From: Shewanella salipaludis | Lineage (GTDB): Bacteria; Pseudomonadota; Gammaproteobacteria; Enterobacterales; Shewanellaceae | Direction: 5' to 3' | DNA: 64,000 bases | NCBI RefSeq assembly: GCF_012911865.1 | Contig: NZ_JAAXYH010000012.1 | Span: forward strand, 1 to 64,000 | In this document: in pieces, positions 47,556-56,538 of the stretch | How positions within the stretch are numbered: the stretch's first letter is position 1 | How the letters are laid out: the number at the start of each line of letters is the position of its first letter | Made by a program: the position numbers and the translations under genes | The notes under the pieces: model-generated | Databases searched by the model: none | Told to the model about the DNA's origin: nothing | Seen by the model: the letters and a program-made list of their open reading frames with translations, nothing else

Positions 47556-47581
47556 AGAGGGAAGTCATATGACTTCCCTCT
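47556..47581 (+). terminator. Perfect palindrome after pitA (probable terminator)
   Basis: The 13-base arms AGAGGGAAGTCAT/ATGACTTCCCTCT meet without a loop and are followed by TTGCATT. The T-tract is short, so efficiency is uncertain. Confidence 0.6.
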
Positions 47582-47641
47582 TGCATTAGCGCCGCCAAAT
47601 CCCTAGCATGTGGAAAATCTTTCGTTGATGAGAATTGATAA

Positions 47642-48220
47642 GTGTTAAGACTCCTGACTCTGGCAGCGATATTGCTGCTCTCTCCCAGCTTGTTGGCCGC
47701 AGGCCAAACCCGTTATATTTCCGACAATGTTTTTCTCTATCTCCTCGGTGGCCCCGGCACCCAATACCGCATTCTTGGCAGCGTCGAAGCCGGCCAGCCA
47801 GTGACCTTCACCGGCGAAACCCAGGCGGAATATTCCAAGATAGTCGACCATAAGGGACGTGAAGGCTGGGTGCAGACCGACATGCTGAGCGTAGAGCAAA
47901 GCTTTCGTGAGCGTTTGCCCCAAGTCGAGGCCAAGCTGAAACAGACCCAACAGCAGTTGAACAGCCTGCGTGACAGCAGCGACGGTGCCATGCAGGAACT
48001 GGCGAGCCTCAAGTCACAACTGAACAAGACCCAGAGGAGCCTGGAGCAGGCCAGCCAGGAACGCGATCAGGCGACCGACAAATTGGCGAATATCGCCAGG
48101 AATGAAAGGTTCAACATGTGGAGCCAGGGCGTGATGATCGCCGGCATAGGCATGATAATAGGCATCTTCCTGGTCTATCTGCCAAGACCGCAGCGCCGCA
48201 AGAAAGATCGCTGGATGTAA
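47642..48220 (+). CDS. ygiM: SH3-domain membrane protein YgiM
   Basis: This 192-residue protein has a signal peptide (to LLAAG), a bacterial SH3 domain (ISDNVFLYLLGGPGTQYRILGSVEAGQPV ... GREGWVQTDML, 25-85), a coiled coil (95-150) and a C-terminal membrane anchor (VMIAGIGMIIGIFLVYL) followed by basic residues. Same architecture as E. coli YgiM (HtrG). In E. coli ygiF and ygiM are neighbours; here the phosphate-transport pair lies between them. GTG start. Confidence 0.9.
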   Translation: MLRLLTLAAILLLSPSLLAAGQTRYISDNVFLYLLGGPGTQYRILGSVEAGQPVTFTGETQAEYSKIVDHKGREGWVQTDMLSVEQSFRERLPQVEAKLKQTQQQLNSLRDSSDGAMQELASLKSQLNKTQRSLEQASQERDQATDKLANIARNERFNMWSQGVMIAGIGMIIGIFLVYLPRPQRRKKDRWM

Positions 48221-48242
48221 CCCTTCCTCACCTTGCAAAACA

Positions 48243-48271
48243 AGCCAGCGCATACCCAGCTGGCTTTTTTT
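48243..48271 (+). terminator. Terminator of ygiM
   Basis: The arms AGCCAGC/GCTGGCT are followed by a T-run. Confidence 0.85.
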
Positions 48272-48470
48272 ATCTGCGTCACCGAGACAATTTTTCATCC
48301 AGCTCAAACTTACCCGACTTAGTGTGCGACTTTGGTGTCGCCCGGCAAATTTTGGTTGTATAATCTCGCGCGAAAAACGCCCACATTGTATACAAAAATA
48401 AGAAAGCGTTTTTTCTATTCAACGACAGTTACACAGTCCCTATAAACCGGCCCAGATGGAAGCGATTATT

Positions 48471-51400
48471 ATGTTCAAAGCGAGTGAAGTACTGGCAGGT
48501 CGTTACGACAATGCCAATCTCGACGAACTGTTCAAAGCGATCAGCGATAACTATATTGTCGATGAAGAACAATATCTGTCCGAACTGATCAAGCTAGTTC
48601 CGTCGAGCGATGAAGCGATCCAAAGGGTCACTCGTCGCGCTCATGATTTGGTGGATCAGGTTCGCCAATACGACAAGAAAGGCTTAATGGTTGGCATAGA
48701 CGCCTTCCTGCAGCAATACAGCCTGGAGACTCAGGAGGGTATCATCCTCATGTGTCTGGCCGAGGCCCTGCTGCGCATTCCCGATGCCGACACCGCCGAT
48801 GCCCTGATCGAGGATAAACTCTCGGGTGCCAAGTGGGACGAGCACATGAGCAAGAGCGACTCGCTACTGGTAAATGCCTCCACCTGGGGCCTGATGCTGA
48901 CCGGCAAGATAGTCAAGCTGGACAAGAAACTCGACGGCACCCCGAGCCACCTGCTCAAGCGTCTGGTTAACCGCTTGGGTGAGCCCGTGATCCGCCAGGC
49001 CATGATGGCGGCGATGAAGATCATGGGTAAGCAGTTCGTTCTCGGCCGCACCGTCAAGGAAGCGCTGAAGAACAGCGAAGACAGACGCAAGCAAGGCTAC
49101 ACCCACAGCTATGACATGCTGGGTGAAGCGGCACTGACCGCCAAGGATGCCCAGAAATATTTCGACGACTACTCCAACGCCATCGCCACCTTGGGGGCGC
49201 AGCAATACGATGAGAGCCAGTCGCCACGCCCCACCATCTCAATCAAACTGTCGGCACTGCATCCACGTTACGAAGTGGCCAACGAAGACAGAGTACTGAC
49301 CGAGCTGTACGCCACAGTGATCCGCCTGATAGAACAGGCCCGCGGCCTCAACATAGGCATCTCCATCGATGCCGAAGAAGTGGATCGCCTCGAGCTGTCA
49401 CTCAAGCTGTTCAAGAAACTCTACAACTCGCCAGCCGCCAAGGGCTGGGGACTGCTCGGCATAGTAGTGCAGGCTTACTCCAAGCGCGCCCTGCCGGTAC
49501 TTGTGTGGTTGAACCGTCTGGCCAAAGAGCAGGGCGATGAGATCCCACTGCGTCTGGTGAAAGGCGCCTACTGGGACAGCGAGCTCAAGTGGGCCCAGCA
49601 GGCGGGCGAAGCCGGCTATCCACTATTTACCCGTAAGGCGGGCACAGATGTGTCCTACCTGGCCTGCGCCCGCTTCCTACTGTCCGATGCCACCCGAGGC
49701 GCCATCTATCCGCAGTTTGCCAGCCACAATGCCCAGACGGTTGCCGCCATCATGGACATGGCCGGCGATCGCCATTACGAGTTCCAGCGCCTGCATGGCA
49801 TGGGGCAAGAGCTGTATGACACTGTCTTGGCGGAAAATAGTCGCCAGACAGTGCGTATCTACGCCCCCATAGGCGCCCATAAAGATCTGCTGCCCTACCT
49901 GGTACGCCGCCTGTTGGAAAACGGCGCCAACACCTCGTTCGTGCATAAACTGGTCGATCCCAAGACCCCTATCGAGTCTTTGGTGGTACACCCGCTGACC
50001 ACGCTCAAAGGCTACAAAACCCTGGCTAACAACAAGATAGTGTCACCCGCCGACATCTTCGGCGCTGAACGTAAAAATTCCAAGGGACTCAACATGAACA
50101 TCATCTCAGAATCCGAACCTTTCTTCGCGGCGCTGGACAAATTCAGCGACACTCAGTGGACCGCGGGTCCCCTGGTCAACGGCAAGACGCTTGCGGGTGA
50201 GACTCACCCTGTGCTGAGCCCGTTCGACACCTCACTGACCGTGGGCCAGGTAGCCTTCGCCGACAGCCAGGCCATAGAGCTGGCATTGGCCTCGGCCGAC
50301 AAGGCCTTCAACGGCTGGTGCCGTACCCCGGTCGAGACCCGCGCCAATGCGCTGCAGAAACTGGCCGACTTGCTGGAAGAGAACCGTGAAGAACTGATCG
50401 CCCTCTGTACCCGCGAAGCGGGCAAGAGCATCCAGGACGGCATAGACGAAGTGCGCGAAGCGGTCGACTTCTGCCGTTACTATGCGGTGCAGGCCAAGAA
50501 GATGATGGCCAAGCCCGAACTGCTGCCGGGCCCGACGGGTGAGCTCAACGAGCTGTTCCTCCAGGGACGCGGCGTGTTCGTCTGTATCAGCCCATGGAAC
50601 TTCCCGTTGGCAATCTTCCTCGGTCAGGTCGCCGCGGCGCTGGCGGCCGGTAACACAGTTATCGCCAAGCCTGCCGAGCAGACCAGTCTCATAGGCTACC
50701 GTGCCGTGCAACTGGCACACCAGGCCGGTATCCCAGCAGAAGTGCTGCAATTCCTGCCGGGCACGGGTGCCAGCGTCGGCTCGGCCATCACAGGCGACGA
50801 GCGCATCGGCGGCGTCTGTTTCACCGGCTCTACCGGCACAGCCAAGCTGATCAACCGTACCCTGGCCAACCGTGAAGGCGCCATCATTCCCTTGATCGCC
50901 GAAACCGGCGGCCAGAATGCCATGGTAGTGGATTCGACCTCACAACCCGAGCAAGTGGTCAACGACGTGGTGTCCTCTTCGTTCACCAGTGCCGGCCAAC
51001 GCTGTTCGGCGCTGCGGGTCCTGTTCTTGCAGGAAGACATAGCGGATCGCGTGCTGGACGTGCTCCAGGGCGCCATGGACGAGCTGAGCATAGGCAATCC
51101 TGGTTTGCTGAAGACGGACGTCGGCCCGGTGATCGACGCCACCGCCAAGGCCAACCTCAATGCCCACTTAGATCACATCAAGCAGGTAGGCAAGCTGATC
51201 AAGCAGCTGGAGCTGCCCGCCGGCACGGAAAAAGGCCACTTCGTGGCCCCGACCGCGGTGGAAATCGACTCCATCAAGGTACTGGAGAAGGAACACTTCG
51301 GGCCTATACTGCACGTGATCCGTTACCAGGCCTCGGATCTGCCCAAGGTGATAGACGAGATCAACAGCACCGGCTTCGGCCTGACGCTCGGCATCCACAG

Positions 51401-51650
51401 CCGCAACGAAGGCCATGCGCTGAACGTTGCCGACAAGGTCAACGTGGGTAACGTCTACATCAACCGCAACCAGATAGGTGCCGTGGTCGGGGTACAACCC
51501 TTCGGCGGCCAGGGCCTGTCGGGCACGGGCCCCAAGGCCGGTGGTCCACACTACCTGACCCGTTTCGTGACAGAAAAGACCCGCACCAACAACATCACCG
51601 CCATCGGCGGCAATGCCACCCTGCTGTCACTGGGTGACAGCGAGGAATAA
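48471..51650 (+). CDS. putA: Bifunctional proline dehydrogenase / pyrroline-5-carboxylate dehydrogenase
   Basis: This 1059-residue enzyme oxidises proline to glutamate at the membrane. The N-terminal half is the FAD-dependent proline dehydrogenase barrel (SIKLSALHPRYE; LRLVKGAYWD; FASHN). The C-terminal half is the aldehyde dehydrogenase (CISPWNFPLAIFLGQ; catalytic Cys in TSAGQRCSAL; GFGLTLGIHSRN). The ribbon-helix-helix DNA-binding domain of E. coli PutA (1320 residues) is absent, so it cannot repress its own gene. ATG 48471 (MFKASEV) is chosen over 48456 by its GGAAG. A putP gene is not in the window. Confidence 0.94.
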   Translation: MFKASEVLAGRYDNANLDELFKAISDNYIVDEEQYLSELIKLVPSSDEAIQRVTRRAHDLVDQVRQYDKKGLMVGIDAFLQQYSLETQEGIILMCLAEALLRIPDADTADALIEDKLSGAKWDEHMSKSDSLLVNASTWGLMLTGKIVKLDKKLDGTPSHLLKRLVNRLGEPVIRQAMMAAMKIMGKQFVLGRTVKEALKNSEDRRKQGYTHSYDMLGEAALTAKDAQKYFDDYSNAIATLGAQQYDESQSPRPTISIKLSALHPRYEVANEDRVLTELYATVIRLIEQARGLNIGISIDAEEVDRLELSLKLFKKLYNSPAAKGWGLLGIVVQAYSKRALPVLVWLNRLAKEQGDEIPLRLVKGAYWDSELKWAQQAGEAGYPLFTRKAGTDVSYLACARFLLSDATRGAIYPQFASHNAQTVAAIMDMAGDRHYEFQRLHGMGQELYDTVLAENSRQTVRIYAPIGAHKDLLPYLVRRLLENGANTSFVHKLVDPKTPIESLVVHPLTTLKGYKTLANNKIVSPADIFGAERKNSKGLNMNIISESEPFFAALDKFSDTQWTAGPLVNGKTLAGETHPVLSPFDTSLTVGQVAFADSQAIELALASADKAFNGWCRTPVETRANALQKLADLLEENREELIALCTREAGKSIQDGIDEVREAVDFCRYYAVQAKKMMAKPELLPGPTGELNELFLQGRGVFVCISPWNFPLAIFLGQVAAALAAGNTVIAKPAEQTSLIGYRAVQLAHQAGIPAEVLQFLPGTGASVGSAITGDERIGGVCFTGSTGTAKLINRTLANREGAIIPLIAETGGQNAMVVDSTSQPEQVVNDVVSSSFTSAGQRCSALRVLFLQEDIADRVLDVLQGAMDELSIGNPGLLKTDVGPVIDATAKANLNAHLDHIKQVGKLIKQLELPAGTEKGHFVAPTAVEIDSIKVLEKEHFGPILHVIRYQASDLPKVIDEINSTGFGLTLGIHSRNEGHALNVADKVNVGNVYINRNQIGAVVGVQPFGGQGLSGTGPKAGGPHYLTRFVTEKTRTNNITAIGGNATLLSLGDSEE

Positions 51651-51717
51651 GCACCGCATACGCACTTTGGGTGCCACCTAGGGTGCCAATGGTGAGCCCG
51701 AACCGGGCCGATGAAAT

Positions 51718-51747
51718 AAAAAGCCAGACTGCATGTCTGGCTTTTTT
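51718..51747 (+). terminator. Terminator of putA
   Basis: The arms AAGCCAGAC/GTCTGGCTT are followed by TTTTG. Confidence 0.88.
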
Positions 51748-51975
51748 GTTTCAGCTATCCCAATAATCCTTCCTGCCTTTGCCAGGCGGTCATGTTGTGC
51801 TTGTCACCCGAGGTTGGGTCCGAGTTTGTTCAGCTGTTGCCCGATACTGAACTCAAACACTGCTGCAAAGCGCCGTCAAACGAACACCAGGTGCCATATG
51901 CTCTTCTCATCCGCCATGGCGCAATTAACACAGAATTGGGCTTGAGATCACACTTGTTAACATTCTTGGTTTAAC

Positions 51976-51989
51976 TTGACCAAAATCAA
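51976..51989 (+). promoter_or_regulatory. FNR/DNR-type binding site upstream of nirK
   Basis: TTGAC-CAAA-ATCAA is one base from the perfect consensus TTGAT-N4-ATCAA. It lies about 114 bases upstream of nirK. The rest of the 51748-52102 gap shows no gene. Confidence 0.78.
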
Positions 51990-52102
51990 GTACCCGGCTT
52001 CCGTAACCCCTTAACCTTGGCTGCAACAACACACTAACAAGCATCAGAGACGCTCTGGCAGTTCGAGCTCTAGGATGACAAGGGTTAATAACGGAGCATC
52101 AT

Positions 52103-53278
52103 ATGAAAAAGCACACTTCAAACTCTCCAGCTGTGATCGACGAACAACGCCGCCAATTCCTGGGAGGCTCTGTCGGCATGGGCTTAGTAGGTGCAGGATT
52201 GGCCGCAGGTTTGATCTCTGGCCAGGCTCAGGCCGGCACCAATGCCAAGAAAGTGGACCGCATGGCCAACTACACTGCGGATCAACTCGAACGCGTCACC
52301 CAGACCCTGGTGGCACCACCCATGGTGCCCAAGCATGATCAAGTGGCCAAGGGCAAGCCCAAGATTGTCGAAGTCAAACTGGTTATCGAAGAGAAACAAG
52401 TCGAGCTGGAAAACGGCACCAAGGCCTGGGTCTGCGCCTTCAACGGCAGCGTACCGGGTCCGCTCATCGTCTGTCATCAACATGACTTCGTCGAGCTGAC
52501 ACTGGTCAACCCCAAGACCAATGCCCTGGCCCACAACATCGACCTGCATTCGGCCACTGGCGCCCTGGGTGGCGGTGAGCTGACTTTGGTGTCACCCGGC
52601 CAGGAAGTCACCTTCCGCTTCAAGGCCACCAAGGCCGGTACCTTCGTGTACCACTGTGCCCCGGGCGGCGTGATGATCCCCTGGCATGTCGCCATGGGTA
52701 TGCACGGTGCCATCATGGTATTGCCGCGCGACGGCCTGAAAGATGCCGATGGCAACCCAGTGCACTACGACAAGGCCTACTATGTGGGTGAAGCCGACTT
52801 CTATATCCCCAAAGATGACAAGGGCCAGTACAAGAGTTACCCAGAGATCATGGGCAGCATGAACGAAGTGCTGGAAGTGATGAAGACACTGACCCCATCC
52901 CACGTGGTCTTCAACGGTGCAGTCGGCGCCCTGACAGGCAAGAACGCCATGACGGCCAAGGTAGGTGAATCAGTCCTGTTCGTGCACTCCCAGGCCAACC
53001 GCGACACCCGTCCGCACATCATAGGCGGCCATGGTGACTACGTCTGGGCAGCGGGATCATTTGCAGATGCACCGCAAAGAGATCTGGAAACCTGGATGGT
53101 TGCCGGCGGCAGTGCCTGCGCCGCCCTGTACAACTTCCGCCAGCCCGGTCTGTACGCCTACGTGAACCACAACCTCATCGAGGCCATCATGAAAGGCGCC
53201 GCAGCTCACATCAAGGTCGACGGCGAGTGGGATGACAACCTGATGGTTCAGATCAGAAAACCCACCAACATAGCCTAA
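52103..53278 (+). CDS. nirK: Copper-containing nitrite reductase
   Basis: This 391-residue periplasmic enzyme reduces nitrite to nitric oxide. It has an N-terminal Tat signal (RRQFLGG, 16-22, then a hydrophobic stretch). Cupredoxin domain 1 holds the copper ligands: H144, H149 and D147 in AHNIDLH; H184-C185, H195 and M200 in YHCAPGG...WHVAMGM. Domain 2 contributes HIIGGHGD (H305) and VNHNLIEA. All type-1 and type-2 ligands are present, so it should be active. It heads a cluster with copper-handling genes and a DNR-type regulator. Confidence 0.96.
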   Translation: MKKHTSNSPAVIDEQRRQFLGGSVGMGLVGAGLAAGLISGQAQAGTNAKKVDRMANYTADQLERVTQTLVAPPMVPKHDQVAKGKPKIVEVKLVIEEKQVELENGTKAWVCAFNGSVPGPLIVCHQHDFVELTLVNPKTNALAHNIDLHSATGALGGGELTLVSPGQEVTFRFKATKAGTFVYHCAPGGVMIPWHVAMGMHGAIMVLPRDGLKDADGNPVHYDKAYYVGEADFYIPKDDKGQYKSYPEIMGSMNEVLEVMKTLTPSHVVFNGAVGALTGKNAMTAKVGESVLFVHSQANRDTRPHIIGGHGDYVWAAGSFADAPQRDLETWMVAGGSACAALYNFRQPGLYAYVNHNLIEAIMKGAAAHIKVDGEWDDNLMVQIRKPTNIA

Positions 53279-53341
53279 CGGCCAGGCCAGGAGCACACAG
53301 CGACCACTGTGTGCTTCGTTGGTTTCAGCCAGGAGAAAAAA

Positions 53342-54178
53342 ATGAAGCCCTTGCTGCCGCTCTTGTTGTTCATGACCTTGGCCGGTTTTTCCTCACCCGG
53401 CATTGCCGCCGACGAGCCAGTGGATTACTCACTCCACGGCGCCATCTATGCCTGGTACGGCCAGCTGGATCTGGGGACCACGCCAGAGCAGCTGATAACC
53501 AAAGACAGCCAGCTGGATTTCGCCGAATACCCCCAGGGCAAGCCAACAGTCGGTGCCCACCATATTCTCAGCATAGAACCCCTACCCAGCGAGGACGGAC
53601 TCAGACGCGTCGAAGTGACCCTGGAATATCTCCCCTGGGATCCTGACAACCTCGAAGGAAACGGCCACTACCTGATCCAGGAGCTCAGCCTGACCCAGGA
53701 TACTCTGCTCGTCAGGAGCAGCCAGACCACACTCGATGAAGTCGATGACTTCATCTCCAGCTACCGCGAGGCATCGGATCACAATCTCATCCGCGCCCTG
53801 ATCTATCGCTGGACCCAGACCCTGGACAATCCGGGCCGCAACAGTCTGCAGGCCATGCTCTCTGCCAATGCCAGCTTTCAGAGCCCGGAAGCCGGTATCG
53901 ATGAACCTGCTGCTTATCTCGCCTGGCTGCAGGCAAGAGAGGATAAACAGAGCCGCCGTGTCATTAAGAACCTGGCAATCACCCCCCTAGCTCCTCAGGA
54001 ATACCAGGCACAATTTGAGTATCAATGGACCGCCATTAATCCACAGGGAGAGACAGAGCTGGCACAGGTGGCCGTCGAGCTTCGGCTGCGGGTACACAAT
54101 GGCATAGCCATCATCACAGGCTACCGGGAACGCTACCTGCCGCCGGTCACAGATCTCGGTGCAGAGATCCGCTGCTAA
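53342..54178 (+). CDS. Exported protein of unknown function in the nirK cluster
   Basis: This 278-residue protein has a signal peptide (KPLLPLLLFMTLAGFSSPGIAAD). The mature part looks like two alpha+beta halves; the second (about 150-270: NLIRALIYRWTQTLDNPGRNSLQAMLSANASFQSP ... YQAQFEYQWTAIN ... VHNGIAIITGYRERY) resembles an NTF2/SnoaL-like fold. No copper-binding Cys/His/Met cluster is evident. ATG 53342 follows CAGGAG; the open frame runs 11 codons further. It lies between nirK and the SCO gene in a tight cluster, so a role in nitrite reductase function or maturation is an inference. Confidence 0.65.
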   Translation: MKPLLPLLLFMTLAGFSSPGIAADEPVDYSLHGAIYAWYGQLDLGTTPEQLITKDSQLDFAEYPQGKPTVGAHHILSIEPLPSEDGLRRVEVTLEYLPWDPDNLEGNGHYLIQELSLTQDTLLVRSSQTTLDEVDDFISSYREASDHNLIRALIYRWTQTLDNPGRNSLQAMLSANASFQSPEAGIDEPAAYLAWLQAREDKQSRRVIKNLAITPLAPQEYQAQFEYQWTAINPQGETELAQVAVELRLRVHNGIAIITGYRERYLPPVTDLGAEIRC

Positions 54179-54198
54179 CTTAATCAGGAGACATATCC

Positions 54199-54855
54199 AT
54201 GGCATATTTGACAAACAGGCTTAACATCAAACCTCGGCTAAGTCCGCTGCTGTTTTTGCTCGCTGCCCTGCTCAGCGCCCCCAGCCTGGCCAATATGCCT
54301 ATCCTCAAGGGCATAGGCGGCGACTTCAGCCTGCAGAGCAGCAAGGGCGGCGAAGTCAGGCTGTCGGACTTCAAAGACAAGGTAGTGATGATGTTCTTCG
54401 GCTACACCAACTGCGCCGACATCTGCCCCACCACCATGGCCCACATCAGCCAGCTGGTTAACAAGCTCAGCCCGGAGCAGCGCGCCAGAGTGCAGGTGCT
54501 GTTTATCAGCATAGACAGCGACTACGACACCCCAACACACCTGAACAAATACCTGAGTTACTTCGACCCCAGCTTCATCGGCCTGGTGGACAGCCGCGAA
54601 AAAATCGATGAAGTGGCCGCCCTGTACAACGCCGACTATGTCAAACTGGCGGAAGAAAAAGTCACCACAGAGTACAAGAAGCTCAGTCTGGAAGACAAAG
54701 GCGCCGACGGCAAGAAAGCACAGGCGCAACAGGGTTACCTCTACTCCCACACGGCCAAGATTTTCGTGCTCGACGGCCAGAGCCGGGTACGGGGCTTCTT
54801 CTATACAGGCACCCCGCTGGCAGAGATGCAGCAACAGATTGAAAGTTTACTTTAA
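54199..54855 (+). CDS. SCO1/SenC family copper-binding thioredoxin-like protein
   Basis: This 218-residue exported protein has a signal peptide or anchor (about 12-32), a thioredoxin fold with the copper-binding motif CADICP (CxxxCP) near residue 74 and the downstream His in YSHTAKIFVLD. SCO proteins deliver copper or reduce disulfides during Cu-site assembly, classically of cytochrome oxidase; beside nirK it probably serves the nitrite reductase. Good Shine-Dalgarno, 20 bases after the previous gene. Confidence 0.9.
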   Translation: MAYLTNRLNIKPRLSPLLFLLAALLSAPSLANMPILKGIGGDFSLQSSKGGEVRLSDFKDKVVMMFFGYTNCADICPTTMAHISQLVNKLSPEQRARVQVLFISIDSDYDTPTHLNKYLSYFDPSFIGLVDSREKIDEVAALYNADYVKLAEEKVTTEYKKLSLEDKGADGKKAQAQQGYLYSHTAKIFVLDGQSRVRGFFYTGTPLAEMQQQIESLL

Positions 54856-54866
54856 GGAGATAAAAG

Positions 54867-55325
54867 ATGAGATTCAGATTACTCGGCTTGGGCCTCTTAT
54901 GTTTGAGCAGCTTGGGCGTCAATGCCAGCGAATTGATGGTGCATAATGCCTGGATCCGTGCCATGCCCCCCAGCTCGCGGGTCGTGCCTGTGTACCTGAC
55001 CCTGCATAACCCGGGCAACACAGAACTGATCCTGACCGGCATACGAAGCCCCAGGGGCCGCATCGCCCTGCATCAGAGCATGATGCACAACGACATGATG
55101 CGCATGCAACCCGTAGCGCAGATCAGCATTCCGGCGCACGCCGTGGTCAAATTGGCTCCCGCGGGTCTGCACGGCATGATGTCAAACTTCAGCTCGGGTG
55201 TGCCTGCCGAAGGCGACACTGTACCACTGACCCTGATCTTGGCCCAAGGCGAGCCCCTGAAGGTGACTGCCGAGGTGCTCAACCTGGGCGAACAAGCCGA
55301 GCATGACATGCACCAGCAGCACTGA
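54867..55325 (+). CDS. Periplasmic copper chaperone PCu(A)C
   Basis: This 152-residue exported protein has a signal peptide to VNASE and the DUF461 copper site H-M-x10-M-x21-H-x-M in LHQSMMHNDMMRMQP ... LHGMMSNF. It typically passes Cu(I) to SCO and Cu sites. Starts 11 bases after the SCO stop with AAGGAG, clearly co-translated. A His-rich C-terminus (HDMHQQH) may bind extra copper. Confidence 0.92.
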   Translation: MRFRLLGLGLLCLSSLGVNASELMVHNAWIRAMPPSSRVVPVYLTLHNPGNTELILTGIRSPRGRIALHQSMMHNDMMRMQPVAQISIPAHAVVKLAPAGLHGMMSNFSSGVPAEGDTVPLTLILAQGEPLKVTAEVLNLGEQAEHDMHQQH

Positions 55326-55367
55326 GATTTGCCCCTAAGACCCTGGCCGACTCGAAATGCCACTGGG

Positions 55368-55381
55368 CTGATCTGGATCAG
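55368..55381 (+). promoter_or_regulatory. FNR/DNR-like site upstream of the regulator gene
   Basis: CTGAT-CTGG-ATCAG keeps the TGAT-N4-ATCA core of the FNR/DNR consensus and is fully palindromic apart from the centre. It lies 60 bases upstream of the regulator start and may serve autoregulation. Confidence 0.5.
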
Positions 55382-55440
55382 CACTTTTGTGCGCCAGTGG
55401 CTTACACTGATAGAGTCGACTCATGTTTCAAGGAAACCGG

Positions 55441-56223
55441 GTGATCAAAGATAGCCAAATAAGCGACCTGCTCCACAGCCATCATCTCTTTTCCAGCCTG
55501 GCCGAGAGCGAGCTGGAACAACTGCTGCGCTGCGCCAGCGTCATGGGCCTGCCTGCCCATGAGATCTTGTTCCATCAGGGAGACGACGCAGAGCGCTTCT
55601 ACCTGATAGTCAAGGGGCACCTCCGCCTCTACCGCACCAGTGTGCAAGGCCAGGAGAAAGTCATCGAAGTGGTACGCGAGGGCAGCAGTTTCGCCGAAGC
55701 CCTGATGTTCAATCAACAGGCCAACTATCCTGTGTCGGCGCAGGCGGTATCCGACTGCAAACTCATCAGTTTCGACAGCCATGCCTACCTGCATCTGCTG
55801 AGAAACAATCCCAATGCCTGCATCGCCATCATGGCCAACATGAGCCACAGGCTCAGAAAACACGTCAACGAGGTGGAGCTGTTGTCGGTACAGAATGCCC
55901 AGAACCGCTTGCTGCTGTTTCTGCTGCGCAACATGCAGACCATAGCCCCGAATCAGGGCCTGGTCACCCTGGACATACCCAAGCGCATGCTGGCTTCGCG
56001 TCTGTCGATCCAGCCGGAAACCTTTTCCAGATTGATCAAGAAGATGGTAACCGAAGGACTGATCCTGGAATCCCACGGCGAGATCCATATTAGGGATGTG
56101 AGCCAACTGTACGCCGACGCCAATATTCCCATGGAAGACATGGCCGCGCCTTCGACATCGGGTAGCGGCGCCGATAAACCCCGTCCCCTGGGCCAATCGA
56201 TCGCGATACGCCAACTGAAATAA
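55441..56223 (+). CDS. Crp/Fnr-family regulator, DNR/NnrR type
   Basis: This protein of 260 residues from GTG 55441 has a cyclic-nucleotide-binding-fold sensor domain (about 20-130), a long dimer helix and a C-terminal winged helix whose recognition helix ETFSR matches the E-x-x-S-R motif that reads TTGAT half-sites. It lacks the N-terminal cysteine cluster of FNR, so oxygen sensing by iron-sulfur is excluded; nitric-oxide sensing through haem, as in DNR, is plausible. The GTG is preferred over ATG 55423 because AAGGA lies at the right distance. A tail of 40 residues rich in P, S, G and R follows the HTH domain. Confidence 0.85.
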   Translation: MIKDSQISDLLHSHHLFSSLAESELEQLLRCASVMGLPAHEILFHQGDDAERFYLIVKGHLRLYRTSVQGQEKVIEVVREGSSFAEALMFNQQANYPVSAQAVSDCKLISFDSHAYLHLLRNNPNACIAIMANMSHRLRKHVNEVELLSVQNAQNRLLLFLLRNMQTIAPNQGLVTLDIPKRMLASRLSIQPETFSRLIKKMVTEGLILESHGEIHIRDVSQLYADANIPMEDMAAPSTSGSGADKPRPLGQSIAIRQLK

Positions 56224-56497
56224 CTGCCGCGAGTCCTGCCGCCACACAATGCCAACAGCCGCGCCGATCATTTAGCGCCAGCTCCTGACGCCGGCCATGG
56301 ATAGCCGCCATAGCCTCTTGCCCCTTGCCCCATAGCCGCTGGTCGCTGGCCGCGCTTGGCATGCTTTTGCTGGCTCCCGAGCTCCTTCTCCCTATGCCTT
56401 TTCCCTATGCCTTCTTGGCCTGAATGCCCTTGTTCGAATGCCCTTGCTCGAGCACCGGCCAGATTTTTTGACTCAATAAAGATTAGCTGACCAAAGT
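56224..56497. other. Intergenic region with short duplications, no gene seen
   Basis: This contains near-exact adjacent duplications: CTATGCCTTTTCC/CTATGCCTTCTT (about 56392-56418) and GAATGCCCTTGTTC/GAATGCCCTTGCTC (about 56423-56451). The composition is C/T-rich on the plus strand. No coding potential is evident. Confidence 0.5.
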
Positions 56498-56511
56498 TTG
56501 ATGCACATCAA
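56498..56511 (+). promoter_or_regulatory. FNR/DNR box upstream of nrdGD
   Basis: TTGATGCACATCAA is a perfect match to TTGAT-N4-ATCAA, 93 bases upstream of the nrdG start. Confidence 0.85.
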
Positions 56512-56538
56512 AGGAGGGGCAAGTAGTGGATGCATCAA

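Noticed and set aside
48332..48364. Promoter for putA with TATAAT at 48359-48364
   Set aside because: The -10 is perfect but no -35 is found at 16-18 bases (best candidate TTGGTG has a 21-base spacer), so I did not list it.
55402..56271. 289-codon minus-strand open frame opposite the Crp/Fnr regulator
   Set aside because: The plus-strand frame has a complete Crp/Fnr fold with helix-turn-helix and a ribosome-binding site; the antisense frame has neither domain nor a start context.
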